A stretch of DNA of 64,000 nucleotides from Alteromonas stellipolaris (GCF_001562115.1 NZ_CP013926.1:3038001-3102000); one strand, 5' to 3'. Positions 28,247-38,172 are shown, numbered from the stretch's first letter. A program made the numbers and translations. The notes: generated from the sequence alone by a model not told the origin.

Positions 28247-30042
28247 TACTTACCTACCTTCAAAATTGCCAGGAATGCATCCTGCGGTAATTCAACATTA
28301 CCTACCTGTTTCATTCTTTTCTTTCCATCTTTTTGCTTTTGAAGCAGCTTTTTCTTACGACTTACGTCACCACCGTAACACTTGGCGATAACGTTTTTAC
28401 GTAATTGTTTCACCGTACTACGCGCAATAATGTGATTGCCAATAGCAGCTTGAATAGCGATATCAAACATCTGGCGAGGAATAAGCTCACGGAGTTTCTC
28501 AACCAATTCACGCCCACGGCCTTGAGAATTATCACGGTGAGTGATCATGGCTAGCGCATCTACGCGCTCGCCATTAATCATAATATCTACACGTACCATG
28601 TCAGAGACTTGGAAACGCTTGAAGTTATAATCAAGAGAAGCAAACCCACGGCTTGTTGATTTCAAACGGTCGAAGAAATCCAGAACCACTTCAGCCATAG
28701 GCAGCTCATAGGTTACTGCCACTTGCTTACCGTGATACGTCATTGCGGTTTGCATTCCACGTTTTTCAACACACAAGGTAATGACGTTACCTAAGTATTC
28801 CTGCGGCACAAGAATATTCGCTTCCACCAATGGTTCGCGAATTTCGGCAATGTCGTTAACTGCGGGTAGCTTAGACGGGTTATCACAGCTTAAAATTTCG
28901 CCTTTGGTGGTTTCTACTTCGTAGATTACCGTGGGTGCCGTCGTAATAAGACCTAAATCGTATTCGCGCTCTAAACGCTCTTGAATGATTTCCATATGAA
29001 GCATACCAAGGAAGCCAATACGGAATCCAAAGCCTAGCGCTTGCGAACTTTCTGGCTCATAAAACAATGAAGCATCATTCAAGCTTAGTTTAGCTAACGC
29101 ATCACGAAAATCTTCGTAATCGTCAGAACTAATTGGGAAAATACCTGCGTAAACCTGCGGCTTAACTTTCTTAAAGCCAGGCAAAGCGCCTACCGCTGGT
29201 TGTCTCGCTAAGGTAATAGTATCGCCAACCGGTGCGCCTTGAATGTCTTTAATACCCGCAATAATAAAGCCTACTTCACCGGCGCGAAGCACGCCTGTAT
29301 CTAGGGCTTTGGGGGTAAACACACCAATTTTATCAACTTGGTGTGTTTGGCCATTCGACATGATTTGAATTTTATCTTTCTTAGTAAGCTCGCCTTCTAC
29401 GATACGAACTAATGACACTACCCCTTGGTAGTTGTCGAACCATGAATCAATGATAAGCGCTTTTAGCGGCTCTTCACGGTTCCCGCCCGGAGGGGGAATT
29501 TTATTTACAATAACTTCTAGTACATCTTCAATACCAATACCTGTTTTTGCCGAGCAGCGAACGGCGTCAATGGCATCTATACCAACAATGTCTTCAATTT
29601 CTTCGGCTACGCGCTCTGGTTCGGCCTGTGGCAAATCTATCTTATTTAAAATAGGTACCACTTCCATGTCCATGTCCATAGCGGTATAGCAGTTAGCTAG
29701 GGTTTGCGCTTCCACGCCCTGCCCTGCATCAACCACTAACAATGCACCTTCACATGCAGCAAGTGAGCGAGACACTTCGTAAGTAAAATCTACGTGTCCA
29801 GGCGTATCGATGAAATTCAGCTGGTAGACTTCACCATCTTTAGCAGTGTAATTAAGCGTTACGCTTTGTGCTTTAATAGTAATTCCACGCTCCCGCTCCA
29901 AGTCCATTGAATCAAGAACCTGTTCGGCCATTTCACGATCGGCTAGCCCGCCACAATGTTGAATGAGACGGTCAGACAGAGTCGATTTACCGTGATCGAT
30001 GTGAGCAATAATACTGAAGTTACGAATGTGCGATTGTTGCAT
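28246..30042 (-). CDS. lepA: Elongation factor 4 (LepA)
   Basis: A 598-residue translational GTPase that acts on ribosomes, with roles in back-translocation and initiation proposed for the family. G motifs: [25 protein letters not shown] and NKIDLP; the LepA-specific C-terminal domain is complete, with [15 protein letters not shown] and [17 protein letters not shown]. Length matches E. coli (599). It leads lepA-lepB-rnc-era; the 206 bases upstream (30043-30248), before rseC, show no terminator or motif I can name. Confidence 0.97.
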   Translation of the reverse strand: MQQSHIRNFSIIAHIDHGKSTLSDRLIQHCGGLADREMAEQVLDSMDLERERGITIKAQSVTLNYTAKDGEVYQLNFIDTPGHVDFTYEVSRSLAACEGALLVVDAGQGVEAQTLANCYTAMDMDMEVVPILNKIDLPQAEPERVAEEIEDIVGIDAIDAVRCSAKTGIGIEDVLEVIVNKIPPPGGNREEPLKALIIDSWFDNYQGVVSLVRIVEGELTKKDKIQIMSNGQTHQVDKIGVFTPKALDTGVLRAGEVGFIIAGIKDIQGAPVGDTITLARQPAVGALPGFKKVKPQVYAGIFPISSDDYEDFRDALAKLSLNDASLFYEPESSQALGFGFRIGFLGMLHMEIIQERLEREYDLGLITTAPTVIYEVETTKGEILSCDNPSKLPAVNDIAEIREPLVEANILVPQEYLGNVITLCVEKRGMQTAMTYHGKQVAVTYELPMAEVVLDFFDRLKSTSRGFASLDYNFKRFQVSDMVRVDIMINGERVDALAMITHRDNSQGRGRELVEKLRELIPRQMFDIAIQAAIGNHIIARSTVKQLRKNVIAKCYGGDVSRKKKLLQKQKDGKKRMKQVGNVELPQDAFLAILKVGK

Positions 30043-30248
30043 AATGCTGGAAATTACCTGCAGAAAAATTCATTAATATAAAAAAGAATGGTAGCTATTG
30101 TTTGTGTTGTAGCTAGCGCGTGCGGATTTTACCCATTTCTTTACACAAAAGCGAATAAGCTTGTGGGTTATATTGCCAAAGATTGGAATAGTGTAAGCCA
30201 AAGTAGCCATTTTGGTAATAATATTGCCGAATTCGCGCAAGTATTACG

Positions 30249-30689
30249 CTAAATAGTATTCAATAGTACGGGTTGAAACTTACCTTTATCAAGCCGTTTA
30301 AGCTTAAATGCGATGGCTTTATAAGTTACAAAGGTAAATGCGACGGCGGGTAGCAACCCCCACAATTCATGGCTAAGCCCAATGGAAGATAGCGTGGCAT
30401 TCCCAAAGGCAAAAACCGCGATAAAAACCGTTAGGGGTAGCAAATACAGCCACGCGGAGGCACTTAACACCCCTTCTTCAGGTACACCCACCGTTACGTC
30501 TTGCCCTATCGTTACCGGCATAGGTGAACGCAATGTTAGCTGCTGAGTTTTAGGCGCTAATGCTCTGGATATAGCCCCCGTGCCACAGTCACTTTGGGCT
30601 TGGCAACTGCTACAAGTCGATTTAATGGCGGCCTCGACGGTAATAAGATCACCCTCTACAGCAACCACGCGTGCGGTTTCAGTGATCAT
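30249..30689 (-). CDS. rseC: SoxR-reducing system / sigma-E regulatory protein RseC
   Basis: A 146-residue inner-membrane protein. The N-terminal part contains four cysteines (C26-SS-C29-QAQSD-C35, plus Cys36-region Gly/Thr) arranged as in RseC/RsxC-reducing proteins that may hold an iron-sulfur cluster; two membrane helices follow at about residues 80-100 and 105-125. It is the last gene of rpoE-rseABC and overlaps the rseB stop by one base (TAATG). Confidence 0.9.
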   Translation of the reverse strand: MITETARVVAVEGDLITVEAAIKSTCSSCQAQSDCGTGAISRALAPKTQQLTLRSPMPVTIGQDVTVGVPEEGVLSASAWLYLLPLTVFIAVFAFGNATLSSIGLSHELWGLLPAVAFTFVTYKAIAFKLKRLDKGKFQPVLLNTI

Positions 30690-31891
30690 TATTTATCTGC
30701 CATAGGAGAAAGCGAGGTAGCAATAGCATTTGCTGTTTGCAGTGGTATTTCACCCACCACGGTCACTTGCGTGTTTCCATCGGTAAGGGTTAAAAAAGTA
30801 CTCAAATCATTTCTAAGCACTAAATCACCACCAAGGGCATCTTTTGCTGGTTGTACATAAACAGACACATCGACCAATCCATCACTGTACATCTTGTATT
30901 CTACCACTTGCCCCGTTAAGGCAAGACGACGAGTATCACCACGCACTTCTTCCATACCATTAGGCAAGTACTTAACTTCCCAATTAGGTTGGCGCGATTG
31001 CTTTTGCGTTAATGCCATAGGCTTAGGTAAAGACTCCTGATTAATTCGTGCGAAATAGTCATCAGGGGCGTCGGTTATTTTAAGTGAAGTTACTTGAATC
31101 TGCTCTAACAATCCGCCCTGCAAATCAAGCATGTTAAGTTTCAGTACCATGCCTGAATCTTCATCTAACCATAGCTGGTAGCTGAAGCGACTATTGTCGC
31201 GGCTAACGATACGGATTTGTTGAGCAGGTCTACCTGCAACGCGTGCTCTGCCCACAGAGACAAATTCATAACCGCTTTTCAATCTATCAGGATGATGAAG
31301 CAGTTCACTGGGGATAGGCCCATTGATAAACTCAGAACGAAGACTATACGGCGATACATCAGGTTCAAACACACTCACAATACCATTAACACGAATTTGC
31401 TCGCGGCCTGGCCCATTTTGTAAATTGAGTTGCTCCATACTGGTGCCATCCTCTAGCACTCCATGACGCCATAAAAAGGGAATGGTTTCGCGGCCCGCTC
31501 GACTTTGAACAAAAGCAACTTCAAAGTTTTGGGTTTTCACCACTTCACTTAGTTGCATAAGCCAATCTGACGTTGTTTGAGGATGGGGATTCACTACAAC
31601 TACATCAGTAGCTTGAGGTACTAATTGAGGTACTGTCTGGGGCGAAGTCTGTGAAGCATCTGCGCTTGAGGGCAAAGTTGAAGGCAACGTATCAGCGCGC
31701 TCTGAAGATGTATTTTGCGCAGATACATTTTCTTGCGCTACGACGCTAAACGATAAACCCAAAGACGCTACGACGGCATAGAGCATGGCTTTAATGAAGG
31801 CCCGAATGCGAATACTTACTTTTACGTTGGCTAAAAACACGCGTACCAGCACTAAAAGCGCTGGTACGTTATTACGATAATCTATTTTCAT
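30689..31891 (-). CDS. rseB: Sigma-E factor negative regulatory protein RseB
   Basis: A periplasmic protein that binds RseA and shields it from DegS until misfolded porins or lipopolysaccharide intermediates compete. Recognisable parts are WLMQLSEVVKTQNFEVAFVQ, the RxE..PFLWRHGV segment and the VVGEIPLQTANAIATSLSPM end. The ATG at 31891 gives 400 residues with an unusually long basic N-terminus before the hydrophobic signal segment (MLYAVVASLGLSFSVVAQ). A perfect hairpin lies in this leader, so the true start may be a later GTG (31838-31850 region), giving a normal signal peptide. Confidence 0.9.
   Translation of the reverse strand: MKIDYRNNVPALLVLVRVFLANVKVSIRIRAFIKAMLYAVVASLGLSFSVVAQENVSAQNTSSERADTLPSTLPSSADASQTSPQTVPQLVPQATDVVVVNPHPQTTSDWLMQLSEVVKTQNFEVAFVQSRAGRETIPFLWRHGVLEDGTSMEQLNLQNGPGREQIRVNGIVSVFEPDVSPYSLRSEFINGPIPSELLHHPDRLKSGYEFVSVGRARVAGRPAQQIRIVSRDNSRFSYQLWLDEDSGMVLKLNMLDLQGGLLEQIQVTSLKITDAPDDYFARINQESLPKPMALTQKQSRQPNWEVKYLPNGMEEVRGDTRRLALTGQVVEYKMYSDGLVDVSVYVQPAKDALGGDLVLRNDLSTFLTLTDGNTQVTVVGEIPLQTANAIATSLSPMADK
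31842..31868. other. Perfect hairpin at the start of rseB
   Basis: CGTACCAGC (31842-31850) and GCTGGTACG (31860-31868) form a 9-bp stem with a 9-base loop, just inside the first ATG of rseB and about 60 bases after rseA. It could modulate rseB translation, or mark an RNA processing point. There is no T-run beside it. Confidence 0.5.
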
Positions 31892-31926
31892 TAAACGATA
31901 TTCTTATTAAGCGTCGTATGAACTGC

Positions 31927-32526
31927 TTACGGGCGGTTATCTGCACTCGCCTCGGCATCGTCAGTTTCAGATTCTTGCGCTTGTTTCAATTTTACCTGCT
32001 GCTCGTGATCAGCAATAAGTGCATTGATTTTACGCTTTTTCTCTAATACTTCGTTCATGTCATTGCGAGGCAATGCGCGGGTTTGCTCTAAGCTAACTGG
32101 CGCTAAACCACCCTGCGGCCCTGCCGTAGGTGCTGTCATGAAAGGCTCAGTAGGCGCAGGTTGATTGAAGTGCTGAACACCTAAAATCACTGCTACCGCA
32201 ACGGATGCAGCAACGGCAAACTGACCTGACTGTTTTGCAAAAGGCACTACACCGCCAGAAACTACGCTGCCGAGTACTGGAATTGAACGCCAACGTGAAG
32301 CTTTTGGCGCGACAATAGCAGGCTCATTTTCAAGCGCGGCGGCAACACTGGCAGTAATATCTAACTGCGGTGCGACACTGGCCTCTTTGCGCATTGCGCC
32401 CCTAATTACATGGTAGCGTTGCCATTTGGCCTGCAATTCTTCATCTTGCTTAATTGCATCAATGATTGCATCGCCATCTATTTCGCCATCCATGAAAGCG
32501 GACAAATTTTCTTGCTGTTGCGTCAT
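31927..32526 (-). CDS. rseA: Anti-sigma-E factor RseA
   Basis: A 199-residue single-pass inner-membrane protein that holds sigma-E inactive and is cut by DegS and RseP under envelope stress. The cytoplasmic N-terminus carries the RseA signature (ENLSAFMDGEIDGDAII, QAKWQRYHVIRGAMR); a membrane segment lies around residues 103-122 (QFAVAASVAVAVILGV); the periplasmic tail ends in an acidic ESETDDAEASADNRP. It lies between rpoE and rseB, as expected. Confidence 0.95.
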   Translation of the reverse strand: MTQQQENLSAFMDGEIDGDAIIDAIKQDEELQAKWQRYHVIRGAMRKEASVAPQLDITASVAAALENEPAIVAPKASRWRSIPVLGSVVSGGVVPFAKQSGQFAVAASVAVAVILGVQHFNQPAPTEPFMTAPTAGPQGGLAPVSLEQTRALPRNDMNEVLEKKRKINALIADHEQQVKLKQAQESETDDAEASADNRP

Positions 32527-32615
32527 AAATTCATTTCCTGATCAACTGTGATCAATTAATACCCTAACACAGCTGTTAGTCTGCTCAATATAATGAAAGT
32601 TCATTTTCATTATAT

Positions 32616-33194
32616 TTAATTTTCTAACAATGGCTGAATCACTTTATCGATAGCCTCTCGCGCTCGGAAAATTCGTGAACGAACTGTACCCACTGGGCAC
32701 GCCATCACATTTGCAATTTCCTCATAACTTAGCCCTTCTATTTCACGAAGGGTTATAGCCATGCGAAGGTCATCAGGTAACTTTTCCACCACTTTAAATA
32801 AGGTTTCTTCAATTTCATCCGTTAACAAACTGCGTTCTGGCGTGGATTGCTCTTTAAGCGCATCACTGCCTTCGTAAAAGTCTGCTTCGTCTGCGTCGAC
32901 ATCACTAGCGGGTGGCTTCCTTCCTTGCGCAACAAGATAGTTTTTAGCACTGTTTACCGCGATACGGTACAACCAAGTGTAAAACGCACTGTCGCCACGA
33001 AAGTTTGGTAATGCCCGATAAGCTTTAATAAACGCTTCTTGGGTAACATCAGCCACATCACCGCTGTTTTTTACATAGCGCGATACCAAATGCATAACTT
33101 TGTGCTGATAGCGAGTTACCAGTAAGTTAAATGCATTTTTATCGCCACGCTGTACTTTTTCGACCAATTGTTGGTCGGTTATCTGCTCGCTCAT
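32616..33194 (-). CDS. rpoE: RNA polymerase sigma factor RpoE (sigma-E)
   Basis: A 192-residue ECF sigma factor for the envelope stress response. It is very close to E. coli RpoE: AFNLLVTRYQHKVMHLVSRY, DVTQEAFIKAYRAL, FYTWLYRIAVN and the region 4 helix GLSYEEIANVMACPVGTVRSR. ATG 33194 (MSEQITDQQLVEK) aligns with the E. coli start; a second ATG three codons upstream at 33203 has AGGAG only two bases away, which is too close, so 33194 is preferred. A sigma-E type promoter lies upstream. Confidence 0.97.
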   Translation of the reverse strand: MSEQITDQQLVEKVQRGDKNAFNLLVTRYQHKVMHLVSRYVKNSGDVADVTQEAFIKAYRALPNFRGDSAFYTWLYRIAVNSAKNYLVAQGRKPPASDVDADEADFYEGSDALKEQSTPERSLLTDEIEETLFKVVEKLPDDLRMAITLREIEGLSYEEIANVMACPVGTVRSRIFRAREAIDKVIQPLLEN

Positions 33195-33244
33195 TCGAGC
33201 CATTACTCCTACTTCAACTACCCAATAGCTCTAACAAGCATTGA

Positions 33245-33272
33245 TATAGACGCGTACTGTTACAAAAAGTTC
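33245..33272 (-). promoter_or_regulatory. Sigma-E autoregulatory promoter of rpoE
   Basis: Read on the minus strand, GAACTT (33272-33267) is followed after exactly 16 bases by TCTATA (33250-33245). This fits the sigma-E consensus GAACTT-N16/17-TCTGA well. The expected transcript start is about 45-50 bases before the rpoE start codon, so rpoE should activate its own operon, as in E. coli. Confidence 0.7.
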
Positions 33273-33351
33273 TGTATTAGCATTAAAAATATTTAAAAAT
33301 GCTGAGGGAAAGCCATCTGGATCATTGTGTTTTGCTACTCATCCTTTAGAC

Positions 33352-33380
33352 TTGCCGAACCTTTGCTCGTTTAATATATA
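33352..33380 (+). promoter_or_regulatory. Candidate sigma-70 promoter of nadB
   Basis: TTGCCG (33352-33357) and TATATA (33375-33380) are 17 bases apart. The predicted transcript start would fall within a few bases of the nadB ATG at 33390, giving an almost leaderless message. Confidence 0.45.
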
Positions 33381-33389
33381 CAAAAATAC

Positions 33390-35051
33390 ATGAAATCAGT
33401 GTCATCTTCACTAACTTCCACATCAAATTCTATTGAACATCGATGTGATGTACTGATTATAGGTAGCGGCGCAGCCGGGCTTAGCCTTGCACTTAGGCTT
33501 GCCGACCACTGTCAGGTTATTGTGCTCAGTAAGAGCGATCGTAATGAAGGGTCTACCCGCTATGCCCAAGGTGGCATTGCTGCGGTGTTCGATGAGCAAG
33601 ATTCTATCGATGCTCATGTGCAAGATACGTTAAAAGCGGGCGGCGACCTATGCGATGAACCTGCCGTACGCTTTACTACCGAACGAGCAAAAGAAGCGCT
33701 AAGCTGGCTTATTGGTTACGGTGTGCCCTTTGATACCGAGACAACGGAGTCTGGTGAAGAACGTTTCCACCTTACCCGTGAAGGTGGGCATAGTCACAGA
33801 CGCATTCTTCACGCCGCCGATGCCACCGGTGAAGCGCTGCAAATAACATTAAACGATGCAGTCTCTGCTCACCCTAACATTCACGTTTTTGAACGTTACA
33901 ACGCTATCGACCTTATTCCTTCGAAGGATGATAAAAAGCGGGTTATCGGTGCGTATGTATGGAACCGCCAACAAGAGCATGTAGAAGTTATTCGCGCGCC
34001 TTTTATCTCATTAGCGACGGGCGGTGGAAGCAAGGTATACCAATATACTTCTAACCCTGATGTATCAAGCGGTGATGGTATTGCTATGGCCTGGCGAGCG
34101 GGTTGTCGAGTTGCCAATATGGAATTTAATCAATTCCACCCCACGTGTTTATTCCACCCGCAAGCCCGAAATTTTCTGATTACAGAAGCCCTTCGAGGCG
34201 AAGGCGCGAATTTATGTCACGCCGATGGCACCCGATTTATGCACAAGTTTGACGAACGAGGTGATTTAGCACCTAGGGATGTTGTGGCCCGGGCCATCGA
34301 TTATGAAATGAAGCGCCTCGGTGCTGACTGTATGTATTTAGATATCAGTCATAAGCCTGCTGACTTTATTGTTAAACACTTTCCAAATATCTATCGTAAA
34401 TGCCGCTCATTAGGCATAGATATTACTCGCGAGCCTATCCCTGTGGTGCCTGCAGCCCATTATAGCTGCGGAGGTGTAGTAACTGACTTTAATGGAAAAA
34501 CAGATTTAGCCAATGTGTACGCGATAGGAGAAGTCGCCTATACCGGCTTGCACGGTGCAAACCGCATGGCATCTAACTCGCTGTTAGAATGCGTTGTGTT
34601 TGCCAGTGCTGCCGCCGAGCATATTATCTCTACGTTACCTTCAGCATCCTGTGAAGAAACCATTTTGCCTTGGGATGAAAGTCAGGTATCAGACTCTGAT
34701 GAAGAAGTTATTATTCAGCATAACTGGCATGAACTACGCCTATTTATGTGGGATTACGTAGGCATTGTTCGCACCGACAAACGGTTAGAGCGCGCCATGC
34801 GCCGAATAAACTTACTAGAACAAGAAATTGCGGAATACTACGCGCATTTCAGAGTTAGCAATAACCTACTCGAGTTGAGAAACTTAGTTACTGTGGCTGA
34901 ATTGATCGTGCGCTGCGCTATGCAACGAAAAGAAAGTCGAGGTCTACACTTCAATCTAGACCACCCTGGGCAACTTGAAAACCCTCAACCCACCTTTTTG
35001 TGCCCCGAAAAAGATGCTTTGCCGTCGGTACCGGGAACACTTATTTCTTAA
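33390..35051 (+). CDS. nadB: L-aspartate oxidase
   Basis: A 553-residue FAD enzyme that oxidises aspartate to iminoaspartate, the first step of de novo NAD synthesis. The FAD-binding GxGxxG is in [19 protein letters not shown]; further motifs are [52 protein letters not shown] and [15 protein letters not shown]. Length is near E. coli NadB (540), with about ten extra N-terminal residues. No ribosome-binding site is visible before the ATG. Divergence from rpoE is the usual arrangement. nadE, the last step, is at 39142. Confidence 0.96.
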   Translation: MKSVSSSLTSTSNSIEHRCDVLIIGSGAAGLSLALRLADHCQVIVLSKSDRNEGSTRYAQGGIAAVFDEQDSIDAHVQDTLKAGGDLCDEPAVRFTTERAKEALSWLIGYGVPFDTETTESGEERFHLTREGGHSHRRILHAADATGEALQITLNDAVSAHPNIHVFERYNAIDLIPSKDDKKRVIGAYVWNRQQEHVEVIRAPFISLATGGGSKVYQYTSNPDVSSGDGIAMAWRAGCRVANMEFNQFHPTCLFHPQARNFLITEALRGEGANLCHADGTRFMHKFDERGDLAPRDVVARAIDYEMKRLGADCMYLDISHKPADFIVKHFPNIYRKCRSLGIDITREPIPVVPAAHYSCGGVVTDFNGKTDLANVYAIGEVAYTGLHGANRMASNSLLECVVFASAAAEHIISTLPSASCEETILPWDESQVSDSDEEVIIQHNWHELRLFMWDYVGIVRTDKRLERAMRRINLLEQEIAEYYAHFRVSNNLLELRNLVTVAELIVRCAMQRKESRGLHFNLDHPGQLENPQPTFLCPEKDALPSVPGTLIS

Positions 35052-35117
35052 CTTTTTGGGGTGAGTTAACACCGTCCCTTAAAGCGTCAAGGTGACTTGG
35101 CGTTACAATAGAAATAC

Positions 35118-35175
35118 AAAAAGCCCACTTCCTAATACAGCATATTCAATTCGCTATATTAGGAAGTGGGCTTTT
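35118..35175. terminator. Long-stem terminator between nadB and the MaoC-like gene
   Basis: AAAAGCCCACTTCCTAATA pairs over 19 bases with TATTAGGAAGTGGGCTTTT, with a 19-base loop that includes short A/T-rich sequence. T-runs flank both readings, so it can serve both converging genes. The stem is longer than those of the other terminators in the window. Confidence 0.8.
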
Positions 35176-35297
35176 CTATTTACCTTGCGCTTTACGTTGA
35201 GCTCGATTTGTTATTGTCTAAATAAACCAAACTAAACAGGTCGACTTACCCGTTAATGAAAACCACTTTGATATAGTATCGAAATAACAACCTCAAC

Positions 35298-36152
35298 TTA
35301 AAGCGTCGATACCTCTGCATCTAAATGTACTTGCTGATCATCACTGCTCGTAATCTCCAAAATGGAGCGGTCTTCATCTCGACACATTTGATAGATATTA
35401 ATGCTGCAAGGCAGCATTACGGGTCGCCTAAAACGACAAACTACATCTGAAATATGCTGACCTTCCGATACGGGTACAAATGATAACGCGCGGGCAAGTG
35501 TCCACATCCCATGGGCAATTGGCCGTTTAAAACCAAATGCTTTGGCACTCAATCCAAATAAATGGATGGGGTTATAGTCGCCAGAAATTTTTGCGTAACG
35601 TCGGCCGGTATCCGCCGTAACATCGAACTCTGCAAGCAGGTTTCTAGGGCTTTCTACACAGGTTTCAGTGGTATCTTGCACCGAAGCTCTAGGCGCCACG
35701 TGTACCGCTTTTACCTTCACCAAATAGCTACTGATTGCTTTGTAAACACAGCGCCCTTGTTGAAAAGCGTCTAAGGAAACATCAACTTCCCAGCCACGCG
35801 AGTGCGGCCTAACATCGCTGAATCGAACTCGGCATTCAAAAGTCTCGCTCAAATCGCATTCTTCTAGTACCTCTACACGATTGGCAGCATGTATCAATCC
35901 TAGCAAAGGAAACGGGCTTTTCTTATCAAGCAAACACTGCATTTGAAGGGGCAAAGACAGCATTTGCAGATACAAAGGATGCATGGTTGCTGCATCTGGC
36001 CACGCCACTTCTTGACAGAAGGCACCGTAGTGCTTGTTATCAATATTAATCTGCTTAGTGTAAATGCGAGGCGGTAATGTGGGTGGTTTGAATTGCATTA
36101 ACTGTCGGGTGTCGACACGTTTAAACAAAGCTTTTGCATACTCACGAAACAT
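35298..36152 (-). CDS. MaoC-like hot-dog dehydratase family protein
   Basis: A 284-residue protein with a C-terminal MaoC-type hydratase fold: KISGDYNPIHLF (Asp192, His197) followed by RPIAHGMWTLARAL carries the family's catalytic Asp/His pair. The N-terminal half looks like a second, non-catalytic hot-dog domain, giving the double-hot-dog layout of (R)-specific enoyl-CoA hydratases. The substrate is unknown; an acyl-CoA or acyl-ACP hydration is likely. Its start overlaps the end of ygfX by 11 bases, so it is probably co-expressed with sdhE-ygfX although no functional link is known to me. Confidence 0.78.
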   Translation of the reverse strand: MFREYAKALFKRVDTRQLMQFKPPTLPPRIYTKQINIDNKHYGAFCQEVAWPDAATMHPLYLQMLSLPLQMQCLLDKKSPFPLLGLIHAANRVEVLEECDLSETFECRVRFSDVRPHSRGWEVDVSLDAFQQGRCVYKAISSYLVKVKAVHVAPRASVQDTTETCVESPRNLLAEFDVTADTGRRYAKISGDYNPIHLFGLSAKAFGFKRPIAHGMWTLARALSFVPVSEGQHISDVVCRFRRPVMLPCSINIYQMCRDEDRSILEITSSDDQQVHLDAEVSTL

Positions 36153-36669
36153 TAATGTTATTCCTTGTTTGGCCTGCTCCTTGAGCGAAGATTATTGCTC
36201 GGCACAGCCGCCTATAATCTGCTTCAGAGCATTCACCTTTTAATACCCAGCGTACATGCTCGTAATACGGCTGGTACCATTTTCGCGCAGTTCGTTCCAC
36301 GTTTAGGTTTAGACCCCATGGCAACAATAATGACGATTTATGAAGATTCACCGCTGGCGAATAAATCTCTTCACCCGATACCATCAACGCCCTCAATGAA
36401 CCATCGTCTGTAAGCGTGTAAACATCGTTAGATGGCGCTGTTGTCGGTTTGCTTAATTTACGCCATGCATTTCGGCAAAACGCTATATACATCAGCCCAC
36501 ATATAGGCGTGCAAATCAGCGCGCACAACCAAAGCCAACTTGGACTTATCCAAGTCCATACGGCTTCTGGTAAATTTATAATACTGAAACCTAAAGCTGC
36601 AATAAGAATTAGCATTCCTACTACATGTCGCCATGGCGAGTAAGTGAGTTTAACCCTGTACTTTGACAC
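36142..36669 (-). CDS. ygfX: YgfX-family membrane protein
   Basis: A 175-residue inner-membrane protein with two adjacent N-terminal helices (about residues 15-32 and 41-62) and a cytoplasmic tail. The GTG at 36669 (SKYRVKLTYSPWRH) is chosen because E. coli YgfX also begins with GTG just inside sdhE; a longer frame would overlap sdhE by 92 bases. Overlap with sdhE is 20 bases. The family is the membrane partner of SdhE and was also called CptA, an inhibitor of cell-division and cytoskeletal proteins. Sequence conservation is low, so the call rests mostly on position and topology. Confidence 0.75.
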   Translation of the reverse strand: MSKYRVKLTYSPWRHVVGMLILIAALGFSIINLPEAVWTWISPSWLWLCALICTPICGLMYIAFCRNAWRKLSKPTTAPSNDVYTLTDDGSLRALMVSGEEIYSPAVNLHKSSLLLPWGLNLNVERTARKWYQPYYEHVRWVLKGECSEADYRRLCRAIIFAQGAGQTRNNINVS

Positions 36670-36907
36670 GATTAACGATAGTAGACACCATACCAGCAAG
36701 TTCTGGATCTTGACATTGCTGATGGCCCATAAACCATGCAAACAAGTCCGGGTCGTCGCTGGTAAGTAAGCGTTCGAATATTTCTTGTTGTTCGTAATCT
36801 AGCGAGTCGAAGGCTTCATCAACAAAAGGCATGAGTAACACATCAAGTTCCAACATCCCTCTACGGCATGCCCACTTTAATCTAGCGCGTCTTTTTGGCT
36901 CAAACAT
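36650..36907 (-). CDS. sdhE: FAD assembly factor SdhE
   Basis: An 85-residue helical protein that assists covalent attachment of FAD to the succinate dehydrogenase flavoprotein. The conserved RGMLELD at residues 16-22 contains the RGxxE motif required for flavinylation; WACRRG before it and LFAWFMGHQ later also match. Divergent from ygfZ, as in E. coli, and overlapping ygfX downstream. Also known as YgfY/CptB. Confidence 0.94.
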   Translation of the reverse strand: MFEPKRRARLKWACRRGMLELDVLLMPFVDEAFDSLDYEQQEIFERLLTSDDPDLFAWFMGHQQCQDPELAGMVSTIVNRVKVQG

Positions 36908-37119
36908 ATATTCTCATTCTTAATTATCGTTTTAACACTATCATCATATTACCACGGTGATGGGCGAAGGATCACTGCCCTTTTAGACAGAAACCCGTTT
37001 CAATAGCGCCTTTGATAGCAAGAATTAGCCACAAAATACGATAATCTCAAGGGTTCCCCTTGATAAAGCGCGCAAACCCCTCACCTACTACATTATAAAT
37101 TCTTCATTCGGAATCTTTG

Positions 37120-38118
37120 ATGACAGCGTTAACGACTCTTTCTGATTTACCTTCGCACTATGCGATTAAGTTAAATGACAACATGCTGATAAAATTGGAA
37201 GGCGAGCAAGCTGACAGCTACCTGCATGGTCAAGTGACAGTCAACATTAACGCCTTGGATGGGAATACGGTGAGGCATTGTGCCCATTGTGACAACAAAG
37301 GAAAGACTTGGTCTATTTCGTTTGTGGGTCGCCATGATAATGCTATTTTCATGCTGACTAATAAAGACGCAGGCGCACACTCCCTTGCTCAGTTGAATAA
37401 GTATGGTGTGTTTTCAAAGGTAGACATAACCGATGAATCAAATCAGTACACGCAATTCTTCTTAGGTGAAAACCTGGGTAAAATGTTGCTTGCCAGCTAT
37501 TTTGACACCCTTCCTAGTGAGCCATTAACCAGTGTACATAGTGATGCAGGATGGGTATTTAAAAGTGATACTCAGCGCGCTGGTTATTATGTGGTGCTGG
37601 ACTCTGGGCAGGTCCCTGAGTTCGAGCAAAAAGTTAAAGATACTAACGGCGCCATTTTTGAACAAAATGTATACGATGCTATTATGATAGAAAGTGCAAT
37701 ACCTTCTATTCAGGAAACTGGCATCAGTGAGTACGTTCCCCAAATGATGAACGTACAGGCACTCAACGGTATCGATTTTGACAAAGGCTGCTATATGGGC
37801 CAAGAAGTCGTTGCTCGCACTCGATTTTTAGGTAAGAACAAGCGCGCAGCTTATAGCTTCTCAGTGCCAAAAGCGTTTCACATTAACGCTGGCGATACGG
37901 TAGAAAAGCAATCAGGCGAGAACTGGCGTCGCGCAGGCATGGTCATTCGAAAGGCTGAACTTAGCGAAGAAACATGGTTTATGGCCGTGCTTTCAAACGA
38001 TACCACTGAGCAAGATATTCATCGCCTAGCTGATCAAGTTGAAATTACCTGCTACCCTAGCCCTTTACCGTACAGCATTGAGCAGGCAAAGAGCTCATTG
38101 GTGAAAAAACGAAAATAA
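37120..38118 (+). CDS. ygfZ: tRNA-modifying / iron-sulfur assembly protein YgfZ
   Basis: A 332-residue folate-binding protein of the GcvT-like family that supports iron-sulfur enzymes such as MiaB. The signature KGCYMGQE with its conserved Cys224 is present, followed by VVARTRFLGKNKR. ATG 37120 is used; the frame also reads from a TTG one codon earlier. GGAAT lies seven bases upstream. It is divergent from sdhE across about 210 bases that show no other gene. Confidence 0.94.
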   Translation: MTALTTLSDLPSHYAIKLNDNMLIKLEGEQADSYLHGQVTVNINALDGNTVRHCAHCDNKGKTWSISFVGRHDNAIFMLTNKDAGAHSLAQLNKYGVFSKVDITDESNQYTQFFLGENLGKMLLASYFDTLPSEPLTSVHSDAGWVFKSDTQRAGYYVVLDSGQVPEFEQKVKDTNGAIFEQNVYDAIMIESAIPSIQETGISEYVPQMMNVQALNGIDFDKGCYMGQEVVARTRFLGKNKRAAYSFSVPKAFHINAGDTVEKQSGENWRRAGMVIRKAELSEETWFMAVLSNDTTEQDIHRLADQVEITCYPSPLPYSIEQAKSSLVKKRK

Positions 38119-38172
38119 GCATTAAACAAATTTATAACCATCGCCCAGCAGGGCAAAACTACAGGACAAATT

